Shown one piece after another: positions 53,063 to 62,010 of a stretch of 64,000 bases of DNA (position 1 is its first letter; every line of letters begins with the position of its first letter). The notes beneath the pieces are model-generated. The model was not told where the DNA came from and did no database searches. It was given only the letters and a program-made list of their open reading frames with translations. Origin of the DNA: Listeria weihenstephanensis (lineage in GTDB: Bacteria; Bacillota; Bacilli; Lactobacillales; Listeriaceae); NCBI RefSeq assembly GCF_003534205.1, contig NZ_CP011102.1, positions 1,190,036-1,254,035 on the forward strand. Direction: 5' to 3'. The translations under genes and the position numbers were made by a program.

Positions 53063-53905
53063 ATGTTTCGTGTGTTTATTTTATTCGGATTCGCCTTCTA
53101 CTTGATGCAGCTACATATCACAGGCGATATCAGCAAATACATTAATATGAAGTATGCGTATCTTTCGCTGGCGGCAATGGTTGCGGCTTTCTTACTTGGA
53201 TTGGTGCAACTAATCATGATTTTCCGTGACGAGGATTTGGCGCAAGACCATGATCATATGGGGCATACGCACGATGGCGAGAATACATTTTGGAAAAAGA
53301 TTTTGGTTTATGGTTTACTTATTTATCCATTGGTTGCAGGATTTATGTTTCCAATCGCGACGCTTAATTCGACGATTGTGGACGCAAAAGGTTTTCATTT
53401 TCCGAAGAATAACGCGGCGGGGGACGATCCTTACGCGATGAATCAATTTTTAAAGCCGGATACGAGTGGTTATTTTGGTAAATCAGATTATGATAAAATG
53501 ATTGCGAAGGAAAAAGCGGCGATTATTCATGATGATCCGATTAAGGTCACGGACGCGAATTATTTGATGACGATGGAGATTATTTATAGTTATCCAGGCG
53601 AGTTTGAAGGCAAACGGATTGAATTTACTGGCTTTGTGTATAATGATCCCGTGACGAAGGGCGCCAATCTGTTTGTTTTCCGTTTCGGCATTATTCATTG
53701 TGTGGCGGATTCTGGCGTCTACGGCATGCTCGTGCACCTTCCTGATGGTGAGCGTGATTTGAGCAATGATACGTGGATAAAAGTGGATGGCGTGATCGAA
53801 CAGGAATATTATGCCCCTTTTAAAATGGATATCCCGGCTGTGCAAGTAACAAAATATGGCGAGATTCCAAAACCGAAAGATGTGTATGTATATCGCAAAT
53901 ATTAG
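53063..53905 (+). CDS. TIGR03943 (YcgQ, DUF1980) family protein
   Basis: A 280-residue protein with three membrane helices (about 3-18, 31-52, 78-98), a His-rich loop DHDHMGHTHDGE between the second and third, and a C-terminal soluble domain with an OB-like strand pattern (EGKRIEFTGFVYND, RFGIIHCVADSGVYGML with a Cys). Pairs of this family with DUF318 permeases are widespread. The matching His-rich loops of both partners suggest handling of a divalent metal; this is inference. Confidence 0.83.
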   Translation: MFRVFILFGFAFYLMQLHITGDISKYINMKYAYLSLAAMVAAFLLGLVQLIMIFRDEDLAQDHDHMGHTHDGENTFWKKILVYGLLIYPLVAGFMFPIATLNSTIVDAKGFHFPKNNAAGDDPYAMNQFLKPDTSGYFGKSDYDKMIAKEKAAIIHDDPIKVTDANYLMTMEIIYSYPGEFEGKRIEFTGFVYNDPVTKGANLFVFRFGIIHCVADSGVYGMLVHLPDGERDLSNDTWIKVDGVIEQEYYAPFKMDIPAVQVTKYGEIPKPKDVYVYRKY

Positions 53906-53970
53906 GTTGCGGAAATGCTTCACATGCGTTATGCTTAATTTGTCTAAAAACGAACTAGAGAAGGATGGAA

Positions 53971-54897
53971 ATGAATATGAATCATTATTCACCCTACTTT
54001 CACTTTCCGCGCGAGGATTGGCGTAAGCTGGAAGTAAGTAAAGACCAAATGTTAACAGCGGAAGAACTCGAGAATATCAGAGGGTTAAATGATCGTATTT
54101 CTTTGGAAGATATCGCTGAAATATATTTACCGCTTGTCAAATTGTTAGCGATTCACTACCATGAGCAAGTTTTTATTCATGGTCAGAAAATGGAATACTT
54201 GAAACGACATGCGACACACACACCGTTCGTCATTGGTATTGCTGGAAGCGTTGCGGTTGGAAAAAGTACGACGGCTCGCGTACTCAAAATTATGCTGGAT
54301 CGCTGGTTTTCAAAAACGCGCAAGGTGGAACTGATTACGACGGATGGTTTTTTGTATCCCAATGCAGTGCTTGAAGAAAAAGGCTTGATGGAGCGCAAAG
54401 GTTTTCCCGAGAGCTATGATCGCACTCGTTTTGTGGCTTTTTTGAACGATTTGAAAAGCAATAAAGAGAATGTGGAAGTCCCGCTTTATTCTCATTTTAC
54501 GTATGATGTTTTAGAGGAGACACGCGTGATCAGCCAGCCAGATATTATTATCGTAGAGGGCATTAACGTGTTACAAGTAGATCCGGAACAAGCCGTTTTT
54601 CCTAGTGATTTCTTTGATTTCTCGATCTATATGGATGCGGAGGAAACGGAGATTAAGCGTTGGTATTTAGAACGATTCTTTATGTTGCGCGAAACGGCTT
54701 TTCAAGATACTAGCTCTTATTTTCACCGTTATACGAAAATCACAGAAGAAGAGGCGCGCATATTTGCTTTGGATACTTGGGATAAGATTAACGGGGTGAA
54801 CTTAAAGGAGAATATTGAACGGACGAAATATCGAGCCCAGCTGATTTTGAAAAAGGGCGCCGATCATTTAATTTCGGATGTTTATTTGAGAAAATAG
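53971..54897 (+). CDS. coaA: Type I pantothenate kinase
   Basis: A 308-residue CoaA. The Walker [13 protein letters not shown] (near 93), TTDGFLYPN, and RKGFPESYD are characteristic. It makes 4-phosphopantothenate, the first step of CoA synthesis. The start at 53971 suits the AGAAGG site; ATG at 53965 is too close and 53977 is possible. Length is normal for the family. Confidence 0.94.
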   Translation: MNMNHYSPYFHFPREDWRKLEVSKDQMLTAEELENIRGLNDRISLEDIAEIYLPLVKLLAIHYHEQVFIHGQKMEYLKRHATHTPFVIGIAGSVAVGKSTTARVLKIMLDRWFSKTRKVELITTDGFLYPNAVLEEKGLMERKGFPESYDRTRFVAFLNDLKSNKENVEVPLYSHFTYDVLEETRVISQPDIIIVEGINVLQVDPEQAVFPSDFFDFSIYMDAEETEIKRWYLERFFMLRETAFQDTSSYFHRYTKITEEEARIFALDTWDKINGVNLKENIERTKYRAQLILKKGADHLISDVYLRK

Positions 54898-54972
54898 TGT
54901 CTGATGACGGAGAAGAGAATTGAAAAAATGTGTTAGGCGGTTTGTAGGAAAAAGAATGATCGGACACACAAA

Positions 54973-55007
54973 GAAGCCCCGGAGCTGCTCAAAGTCATCG
55001 GGGTTTT
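54973..55007 (+). terminator. Terminator after coaA
   Basis: AGCCCCG and CGGGGTT form a 7-bp stem around a 17-base loop, with a T-run. Confidence 0.7.
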
Positions 55008-55147
55008 TGTTGTGGCTCTTATGAAGCGTATTTTGCTGAATTAGAGCCTCAATATGCATATGAACATAGTGAATAGGTAATCCATTGGCTGAGGTTAGAA
55101 CGCCTGTCGTCTTCACTTCTTAATGTTTCGCCTTCAAGTGTTTTTTC
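55008..55147. repeat. Intergenic repeat-like element
   Basis: A hairpin GGCTCT (55014-55019) with AGAGCC (55043-55048) is followed at 55050-55077 by 28 bases that match 85-112 at 23 positions; there too a hairpin with GGCTGT/ACAGCC arms precedes it. No gene is seen in this gap. Confidence 0.45.
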
Positions 55148-55175
55148 TTTACAAATTGTTTTTTTGGAGTAAAAT
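55148..55175 (+). promoter_or_regulatory. Promoter of the ABC exporter-TetR operon
   Basis: TTTACA (55148-55153) and TAAAAT (55170-55175), 16 bases apart. The predicted start point falls inside the operator. Confidence 0.65.
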
Positions 55176-55176
55176 A

Positions 55177-55201
55177 AAAAGTGAGTAATCACTCATTTTA
55201 G
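55177..55201. promoter_or_regulatory. Palindromic operator, copy 2 (predicted TetR site)
   Basis: Identical over 25 bases to 22390-22414, with core TGAGTAATCACTCA. It directly follows the -10 box, the classic place for a repressor, in front of an operon whose third gene encodes a TetR protein. Confidence 0.78.
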
Positions 55202-55238
55202 TGAGAGGCATTTTAATAGAACTAAGGAGGCTGGAGAA

Positions 55239-55964
55239 ATGGGAGAGGCAGCAATTCGTGTGACGGATTTAAATGTGACATTGGGCAAGAAAAAGATTTT
55301 GACGGATATTGAATTAGAAGTACCAAAAGGTGAAATATTTGGCTTAATAGGGCCATCTGGTGCTGGTAAAACGACACTGGTCAAAGTGATTGTCGGAATG
55401 GAAAAAGGTGAATCTGGCGAGGTAACAGTTTTAGATAAACGAATGCCAAATCTTAGTGTTATTGCGAATATCGGCTATATGGCCCAATCTGACGCGCTTT
55501 ATGTTGATTTGACAGCGAAGGAGAATATGGAGTTTTTCGCGGCATTGTATTCTTTAAAGGGAGCAAAGCGCAAAGAACGGATTGCTTATGCGGCGAAATT
55601 AGTTAATTTAGAGGGTGAGCTGAACAAACAGGTCAGTGATTTTTCGGGAGGTATGAAACGACGATTGTCACTCGCGATATCGATGTTGCAGGATCCGGAT
55701 GTACTTATTTTGGATGAGCCGACTGTGGGGATTGATCCGGAGCTTCGGAAGTCGATTTGGGACGAACTTGATATGTTGAAGGCGGAAGGAAAGTGTATTC
55801 TAGTAACGACGCACGTGATGGATGAGGCTGAAAAATGTGATCGGTTAGCCATGGTTCGTGATGGGAAAATTATCGCGCTTGGAACGCCCGCTGAACTCGA
55901 AGCGCAGACGAGTACTGGAAAATTAGAAGATGCCTTTTTACAATTTGGAGGTGCGAAATCATGA
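55239..55964 (+). CDS. ABC transporter ATPase (ABC-2 exporter)
   Basis: A 241-residue ATPase with Walker A GPSGAGKTT, signature FSGGMKRRLS, Walker B LILDEPTVGIDPE and TTHVMDEAEKCD. The GGMKRR variant of the signature and short length mark the drug/lipid exporter type (DrrA/NatA-like). AGGAGG precedes ATG. It overlaps the permease gene by 4 bases. Confidence 0.92.
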   Translation: MGEAAIRVTDLNVTLGKKKILTDIELEVPKGEIFGLIGPSGAGKTTLVKVIVGMEKGESGEVTVLDKRMPNLSVIANIGYMAQSDALYVDLTAKENMEFFAALYSLKGAKRKERIAYAAKLVNLEGELNKQVSDFSGGMKRRLSLAISMLQDPDVLILDEPTVGIDPELRKSIWDELDMLKAEGKCILVTTHVMDEAEKCDRLAMVRDGKIIALGTPAELEAQTSTGKLEDAFLQFGGAKS

Positions 55965-57130
55965 TGCGTGTGATGGCGATTGTAAAGCGAATTGCGAATC
56001 AATTTAGACGGGATAAAAGGACGCTGGCGTTGATGTTTATTGCGCCACTCATTTTGATAACGCTCATTAATTATTTATTTGATGGGGACGCGGTGAATCC
56101 GAAAGTTGGTGTCGAGGGTGTTTCGACAGAGATGGTGAAGCAACTGAAGGACACGGATATCACGGTGAAAGAGTACGATTCGGTTGCTAATGTCAAGGAT
56201 ACGATTACTTCAGATAAATTAGACGGTTTTATTGTACAGGATGGTTCGGATGTAAAACTTACTTTTGAAAACAGTGATCCTGGTGTTAGTAAGCAAATTC
56301 AGATGAAATTGCAGGCGGCTTTGATGGCGGAACAAAAAGACGCGATGAAACAATTAGGTGCTTCGATGCAAGAGGCGAGCGTGAAAATACAGCAATCGCT
56401 AGGAGCCTTTGCGAAACAATATGAAGCCCAAACAGGACAGAAGTTAGAGTTGCCATCATTGGATTTGAACGTTCCGCATCAGCAGCAATTATCGATTTCT
56501 ACGGCCTACATTTACGGAGATGCGGATACGACATTTTTTGATACGATTGGGCCGATTTTTATAGGATTCTTTGTTTTCTTCTTTGTCTTTTTAATTGCGG
56601 GTATTTCGTTTTTACGAGAACGGACGACGGGGACTTTAGAGCGATTAATGGCGACGCCGATCAAACGCTGGGAGCTCGAAACAGGGTACTTATTGGGATT
56701 TGGTATTTTTGCCTTGGCACAATCGGTTATCGTTGCGTTGTACTCGATTCATGTGCTAAATATGGTGCAACTAGGCTCGATTTGGTACGTCTTATTGATC
56801 ACTTTATTGCTCGCTATGGTGGCATTGACGCTTGGAATATTGCTATCGACATTTGCGAATAATGAGTTCCAAATTGTGCAGTTTATCCCGATTGTCATTG
56901 TTCCGCAAGTCCTATTCTGCGGTATTTTCCCGTTAGAAGGAATGGCGGATTGGTTGCAGTGGATCGCGCATATCATGCCACTTTATTACGGAGCAGACGC
57001 GCTTACATCGATTATGGTAAAAGGAGAGGGCTTTGCGTCTTTTGCAACAGATTTCTACATTTTAGTAGGATTTGCGCTCGTATTTATGATTCTAAACATT
57101 TTTGCATTGAAAAAATATCGTAAAATATAG
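55961..57130 (+). CDS. ABC-2 type permease with large extracellular domain
   Basis: A 389-residue permease: one N-terminal helix (about 25-42), an extracellular domain of about 160 residues with a Gln-rich helix, then five helices in the ABC-2 block with FLRERTTGTLERLMATP (near 220) and the conserved NEFQIVQFIPIVIVPQVLFCG-type motif. It is the membrane part of the exporter. The layout is that of the YhgE/DrrB-like group. Substrate unknown. Confidence 0.9.
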   Translation: MMRVMAIVKRIANQFRRDKRTLALMFIAPLILITLINYLFDGDAVNPKVGVEGVSTEMVKQLKDTDITVKEYDSVANVKDTITSDKLDGFIVQDGSDVKLTFENSDPGVSKQIQMKLQAALMAEQKDAMKQLGASMQEASVKIQQSLGAFAKQYEAQTGQKLELPSLDLNVPHQQQLSISTAYIYGDADTTFFDTIGPIFIGFFVFFFVFLIAGISFLRERTTGTLERLMATPIKRWELETGYLLGFGIFALAQSVIVALYSIHVLNMVQLGSIWYVLLITLLLAMVALTLGILLSTFANNEFQIVQFIPIVIVPQVLFCGIFPLEGMADWLQWIAHIMPLYYGADALTSIMVKGEGFASFATDFYILVGFALVFMILNIFALKKYRKI

Positions 57131-57145
57131 GAAGGAATGGCGATA

Positions 57146-57799
57146 ATGACAGAAAGTAAAGATATTCTGACACAGATGCTTGAGGTAGCCGAGCAGGATA
57201 AAAAAATGAGCGATAAGCAGAAAAAAATTGTAGCAGCGGCTATTGAACTGTTTGCAGAACGCGGATTTGCGGCAACATCAACGAGTGAGATTGCCAAACG
57301 AGCTGGCGTTGCGGAGGGGACGATTTTCAGACATTATAAGACGAAAAAAGATTTGCTGACATCGATTACTGTACCGATTATGATTGATAGTGTGGCACCA
57401 TTTTTGGTACGAACTTTTGTGGCAGAGGTTTTTGAACAAGAGTACCCAGATTTCCGTACATTTCTTGGATCACTTGTGCGAAATCGCTTTGAGTTCGCGC
57501 GTGAGAATAGTCAGGTGATTAAGATATACATGCAGGAGTTATTGTACCATGAGGAGATGCGGGAGCAATTTTCAAAAATTTTCATGGTACATGTGAAGGG
57601 GCAGTTCGATCGAATTATTGGATTTTATAAAGAGCGCGGAGAGATTAACGATATGCCAACGAGTACGATTATGCGAGCTTTGATTACGAATATCGTTGGA
57701 TTTTTAGTGACACGATTCATGATCATGCCAGACGCCGATTGGGACGACGACGTGGAAGTAGAGCGGACGGTGACGTATATACTGGATGGTATTAACTGA
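57146..57799 (+). CDS. TetR family regulator of the exporter operon
   Basis: A 217-residue TetR protein. The helix-turn-helix (about 30-75) reads AAIELFAERGFAATSTSEIAKRAGVAEGTIFRHY in two parts, with the typical TIFRHYKTKKDLL end. The C-terminal ligand domain has no recognised motif; the ligand is presumably a substrate of the exporter. ATG 57146 is chosen because GGAAGGA stands 9 bases before it; ATG 57137 abuts the site. It should bind the palindrome at 55177-55201 and its twin at 22390-22414. Confidence 0.9.
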   Translation: MTESKDILTQMLEVAEQDKKMSDKQKKIVAAAIELFAERGFAATSTSEIAKRAGVAEGTIFRHYKTKKDLLTSITVPIMIDSVAPFLVRTFVAEVFEQEYPDFRTFLGSLVRNRFEFARENSQVIKIYMQELLYHEEMREQFSKIFMVHVKGQFDRIIGFYKERGEINDMPTSTIMRALITNIVGFLVTRFMIMPDADWDDDVEVERTVTYILDGIN

Positions 57800-57802
57800 A
57801 AG

Positions 57803-58041
57803 GCGGAAACGGCCCGTTAGATCCGACAAAATTTGTTAGGGGGCGCAGATAAATCCCATTCTTGGATTTTTTGGAGGCACCGAAAATTTCGAGGATCTGG
57901 CCGTTGGAGCTGGATCCGTTGAAAAGCGGAAACGGCCCGTTAGATCCGACAAAATTTGTTAGGGGGCACAGATAAATCCCATTCTTGGATTTTTCGGAGG
58001 TACCGAAAATTTCGAGGATCTGGCCGTTGGAGCTGGATCCG
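57803..58041. repeat. Tandem 116-bp intergenic repeat
   Basis: Two copies, 57803-57918 and 57926-58041, separated by 7 bases (period 123), differ at only a few positions. Each starts GCGGAAACGGCCCGTTAGAT and ends GGAGCTGGATCCG, and contains complementary pieces (AACGGCC near one end, GGCCGTT near the other; AGATCC with GGATCT), so each copy can fold on itself. No reading frame with start and ribosome binding site uses it. Confidence 0.85.
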
Positions 58042-58183
58042 AAGGTGACAAATTACAACTAACACACAAACATAGAGATCCCAACCTTTCTAGCCTCTTA
58101 ACATCATTAAAAAACCAAGAACTAATTCCAAATTCAGCTTCAGAAGCATTACGTATTGAACCTCAAAATCGGCAAATGATTCC
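58042..58183 (+). other. Possible gene remnant
   Basis: A plus-strand frame without start codon reads like ordinary protein (LSSLLTSLKNQELIPNSAS, then LRIEPQNRQMIPKK) up to the terminator. There is no ribosome binding site. It may be the 3-prime stub of a lost gene; I do not recognise it. Confidence 0.3.
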
Positions 58184-58222
58184 AAAAAAGCAAAAACCAC
58201 AATCCCTGGTTTTTGCTTTTTT
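58184..58222. terminator. Bidirectional terminator, end of the kdp operon
   Basis: AAAAAAGCAAAAACCA (58184-58199) is a perfect 16-bp inverted match to TGGTTTTTGCTTTTTT (58207-58222). Confidence 0.9.
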
Positions 58223-58231
58223 ACGTTCTTC

Positions 58232-59383
58232 TCAATTCCTCCGAGAATCTGCTACGATGTGAATATCAATTCCATCTGTCTCGCGCATAATTGCGTTCAC
58301 GACGGAGCCCTTTGCGAGCTCCTCCAATCGCGTTTTCACTGATTGACCAAGAATAATCTGCGTAATATGATGCTGCTTGGCCACATCTGTGATCACATTG
58401 AAAATTTTGCGATTATGATTCGTTTCCACAATAAAATGTGCATCAAATTCATTCGCGAGTTTCTTCCAAGCCTCATATTTTTTTCGAGTATATGGATCAA
58501 GATCATTCCACGTACCAGATATCGCCGTTAAAATAAACAATTCTGCGCGTAATCGATTGGATATCCGCCAACCGCGACGGATCAATTTTTCAGCATTATC
58601 ATCATTTTTAACGCAAACCAAAATTTTCTCATTTATCGCGGCAGCGCGTATCATGGCTGCGGTCTTATCGGCTTTATCGTCCACATCGTCCGCGACTTCG
58701 CGTAATGCCATTTCACGTAATGCCGATAAATTTCGCTGTGTAAAGAAATTTTCTAGTGATTGGCTTATTTTATGATTCTCGTATATTTTCCCTTCGCGTA
58801 GCCGTTTTTGAAGGGTTTCAGCGGAGACATCAATCAGTATAACTTCATTTGCCACGTCGAGAAGATGATCTGGAATACGTTCGCGCACCTTCACACTAGT
58901 AATCGTCTGAACGGCGTCATGCAAACTTTCCAGATGTTGAATATTCACGGCGGACAGGACATTAATTCGGTGGTCAAGAATATCGAGCACGTCCTGATAT
59001 CGCTTGCTATGCTTCGAACCAGGAATATTCGTATGCGCCAGCTCGTCAATAATAACAACGTCGGGATTCCGCGCGATAATAGCTTCGACATCGAGGTCAA
59101 AAAAAGTCGTGCCTTTATAGTTTATTTGCTTCAGTGGAATCGTCTCAAGCTCGCCAATCATATCCGCGGTTTCTTGCCGCTTATGGGTTTCGACAAGGCC
59201 AATCACGACATCAATACCTTCTTTTTTTAAATCCTGCGCTTCGGAGAGCATTCGATACGTCTTACCAACGCCAGGCGCAGAACCAATGTAAATTTTCAGT
59301 TTCCCTTTTTTCAAGCGTTCGATTTCAGCGAGAATTTCTTCGGGACTTTTACGGCGAAAGGAAAAATCATTTTCTTCGGTCAT
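58232..59383 (-). CDS. kdpD: Sensor-only KdpD (no histidine kinase part)
   Basis: A 383-residue protein equal to the N-terminal half of KdpD. The KdpD domain has Walker A GSAPGVGKT (near 33-41) and the hallmark IIDELAHTNIPGSKHSKR; a universal-stress-like domain follows from about 250. It then stops: no four-helix membrane part and no kinase, while full KdpD is about 890 residues. The frame ends cleanly before a strong terminator, and no kdpE follows. Similar short KdpD proteins are known in Bacillus and cyanobacteria. In S. aureus the stress domain binds c-di-AMP; I cannot confirm the binding motif here. Confidence 0.9.
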   Translation of the reverse strand: MTEENDFSFRRKSPEEILAEIERLKKGKLKIYIGSAPGVGKTYRMLSEAQDLKKEGIDVVIGLVETHKRQETADMIGELETIPLKQINYKGTTFFDLDVEAIIARNPDVVIIDELAHTNIPGSKHSKRYQDVLDILDHRINVLSAVNIQHLESLHDAVQTITSVKVRERIPDHLLDVANEVILIDVSAETLQKRLREGKIYENHKISQSLENFFTQRNLSALREMALREVADDVDDKADKTAAMIRAAAINEKILVCVKNDDNAEKLIRRGWRISNRLRAELFILTAISGTWNDLDPYTRKKYEAWKKLANEFDAHFIVETNHNRKIFNVITDVAKQHHITQIILGQSVKTRLEELAKGSVVNAIMRETDGIDIHIVADSRRN

Positions 59384-59400
59384 AGCTTGTCGGCCCCTCC

Positions 59401-59955
59401 TTAATCTAATAGCTCATTTAAGGCTAGATTTAATTGCAAAACATTCACACGAGGTTCACCAAAAATTCCAAGCGAACGGTTAGTGGTGTTATCGGAAACC
59501 AGTTTTGAAACGGTGGTGTGGTCAAGTTGATTAGCCATAGCCACACGATCCACTTGCAAATTAGCGCTGGCAACTGAAATGTCAGGATCAAGGCCGGAAC
59601 CTGAGTTTGTGACAAGATCAGCGGGGATATTTGTATTTTTCATCGTTGGATTGTCTTTTTTGAGCTGTGCGATCGTTGCTTCTGTGCGCTTTTTAAGTTC
59701 TGGATTAGAGGCAGCTAAGTTTTTCGATCCACTAGCACTGGCGTCGTTTGCGATAGAAGAAACGCGACCGTGAAAATAATTAGCCGCTGTGAAATCTTGT
59801 CCAATCCATTTGGAACCGATGACCGTGTTATCTTTTTCAATCAGCGAACCATTTGCTTGGCTCGGAAAAAGGACTTGTGCCACGCCAGTCGCTGCGAGTG
59901 GATAGGCGAGCCCGCAGATAACGATGAAGATAAGGCCTAAACGTAGTGCTTTCAT
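59401..59955 (-). CDS. kdpC: K+-transporting ATPase subunit C
   Basis: A 184-residue KdpC with one N-terminal membrane helix (about 5-25). The blocks YPLAATGVAQVLFPSQANGS, GSKWIGQDFTAANYFHGR and NSGSGLDPDIS are characteristic. It stabilises ATP binding in the KdpFABC potassium pump. AGGGGGA precedes ATG 59955. Confidence 0.95.
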   Translation of the reverse strand: MKALRLGLIFIVICGLAYPLAATGVAQVLFPSQANGSLIEKDNTVIGSKWIGQDFTAANYFHGRVSSIANDASASGSKNLAASNPELKKRTEATIAQLKKDNPTMKNTNIPADLVTNSGSGLDPDISVASANLQVDRVAMANQLDHTTVSKLVSDNTTNRSLGIFGEPRVNVLQLNLALNELLD

Positions 59956-59967
59956 CTTGTTTTCCCC

Positions 59968-61998
59968 CTAAATGAAGACCGAAACGGCCAGATCAATTAT
60001 TTTAATACCGAAAAATGGGGCAATCACGCCGCCGAGTCCATAAATAAATAGATTCTTTTTGAGTAGTTTACTAGCTTTCATTGGTACGTATTTTACGCCT
60101 TTCATTGCGAGTGGTATTAACATCGGGATAATCAGGGCGTTAAAAATGAGTGCCGAAATGATCGCGCTAGTAGGGGAGCCAAGTTGCATAATGTTGAGAC
60201 GATCCATTGCTGGAATTGCAATCGCGAACATTGCTGGAATAATCGCAAAGTATTTGGCAATATCGTTAGCAATACTAAACGTGGTCAAAGCACCGCGTGT
60301 CATCAATAATTGTTTCCCAATGGACACGACTTCGATGATTTTTGTAGGATCGGAATCAAGATCGACCATGTTCGCCGCTTCTTTTGCCGCGATCGTACCA
60401 GAGTTCATTGCTAAACCAACATCGGCTTGAGCGAGTGCAGGCGCATCATTCGTACCATCACCAGTCATCGCTACGAGTTTTCCAAGGGCTTGTTCATCTT
60501 TAATGACTTGAATTTTATCCTCAGGTTTGGACTCTGCAATATAATCGTCGACGCCAGCTTCTGCGGCAATTGTTTTGGCTGTCAGCGGGTTATCGCCAGT
60601 ACACATGATAGTTTTGATTCCCATTTTGCGCAGCTCGGCGAATCGTTCCTGCATGCCCGGTTTCACGGTATCTTTTAAATAAATAAAACCATAGACTTCT
60701 GAATCAACGGAAACTGCGAGGGGAGTCCCACCAAGTCGGGCAATACTATCGCCGACTTCTTGCATTTCTGCGGGTAAAACACCACCAAGGCGTGCGACCC
60801 AGCCGCTAATCGAGTCCGCTGCGCCTTTACGAATTTTGCGACCATCTTGTAATGTAATACCGCTCATTCGTGTTTCTGCTTGAAACTCGATTTCTTCAGC
60901 GATTTGGGTTGTATCATCGGGATAATCGATTTCCATTCGTTTCGCAAGCGCTAAAACTGATTTTCCCTCAGGTGTATCATCTTTTAAAGAGCTGATCGCA
61001 GCAATTTGAGCAAGCTCCGCGACTGTATGACCACCAACTGGTAAAAATTCGCTCGCCATCCGATTTCCAAAAGTGATCGTTCCCGTTTTATCTAAAATTA
61101 TTGTATTAATATCACCAGCTGCTTCGACGGCTTTCCCGCTCATCGCAAGGACGTTAAATCGGGTAACACGGTCCATTCCAGCAATCCCAATGGCGGAAAG
61201 AAGCGCGCCGATGGTTGTTGGAATCAGGCAAACAAGCAGTGCCACGAGTGTCGAGATAGAGAGGTCCACACCGTTAAAACGGGCAATCGGGTAGAGCGTT
61301 ATAACAACGATCAGAAAAATGATGGTGAGCGTAATGAGCAGGATAGTAAGCGCGATTTCATTCGGCGTTTTTTGTCGTTTCGCACCTTCTACCATGGAAA
61401 TCATTTTATCAAGGAAAGATTCGCCGGGATTGCTCTCGATGCGGACTTTAATCTTGTCGCTAAGCACGATCGTGCCACCAGTCACAGAGGCAAAATCACC
61501 GCCACTTTCTTTGATAACTGGCGCGGATTCACCAGTAATAGCCGATTCATCAATCGATGCGAGGCCTTCAATAATTTCTCCGTCACTCGGGATAAGGTCG
61601 CCAACTTCCACGAGGACAATATCACCTTTACGCAATTCTGTCGCCGAAATTTCTTTGATCGAACCATCCGCTTGAACACGTTTCGCGGTCGTATCTTGCT
61701 TTGTTTTTTTGAGTGAATCAGCCTGTGCTTTACCACGACCTTCTGCTAAACTTTCCGCAAAATTGGCAAATAAAATGGTGACGAATAAAATCAGAAATAC
61801 CGCAAGTTCATATCCAAATGCGCCTTCTGTCCCAAAAAAGGAGGGGAAGAGCATGAGTAATAAGACGACAAATGTTCCAATTTCAACAACGAACATGACG
61901 GGATTTTTAATCATCGTCGCTGGATTTAATTTCACAAAACTATCTTTTACAGCAGTGAGCATCATTTCTCGGTTAAATAACACGTTTTTTTTCTCCAT
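59968..61998 (-). CDS. kdpB: K+-transporting P-type ATPase subunit B
   Basis: A 676-residue P-type ATPase. The phosphorylation motif [11 protein letters not shown], the actuator loop [12 protein letters not shown] (its ITGESAP part just before), the [12 protein letters not shown] hinge and seven membrane helices are present. It supplies energy to the channel-like KdpA. ATG 61998 sits 9 bases after AGGGGTG; ATG 62004 is also possible. Confidence 0.95.
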   Translation of the reverse strand: MEKKNVLFNREMMLTAVKDSFVKLNPATMIKNPVMFVVEIGTFVVLLLMLFPSFFGTEGAFGYELAVFLILFVTILFANFAESLAEGRGKAQADSLKKTKQDTTAKRVQADGSIKEISATELRKGDIVLVEVGDLIPSDGEIIEGLASIDESAITGESAPVIKESGGDFASVTGGTIVLSDKIKVRIESNPGESFLDKMISMVEGAKRQKTPNEIALTILLITLTIIFLIVVITLYPIARFNGVDLSISTLVALLVCLIPTTIGALLSAIGIAGMDRVTRFNVLAMSGKAVEAAGDINTIILDKTGTITFGNRMASEFLPVGGHTVAELAQIAAISSLKDDTPEGKSVLALAKRMEIDYPDDTTQIAEEIEFQAETRMSGITLQDGRKIRKGAADSISGWVARLGGVLPAEMQEVGDSIARLGGTPLAVSVDSEVYGFIYLKDTVKPGMQERFAELRKMGIKTIMCTGDNPLTAKTIAAEAGVDDYIAESKPEDKIQVIKDEQALGKLVAMTGDGTNDAPALAQADVGLAMNSGTIAAKEAANMVDLDSDPTKIIEVVSIGKQLLMTRGALTTFSIANDIAKYFAIIPAMFAIAIPAMDRLNIMQLGSPTSAIISALIFNALIIPMLIPLAMKGVKYVPMKASKLLKKNLFIYGLGGVIAPFFGIKIIDLAVSVFI

Positions 61999-62010
61999 TT
62001 TCATACACCC

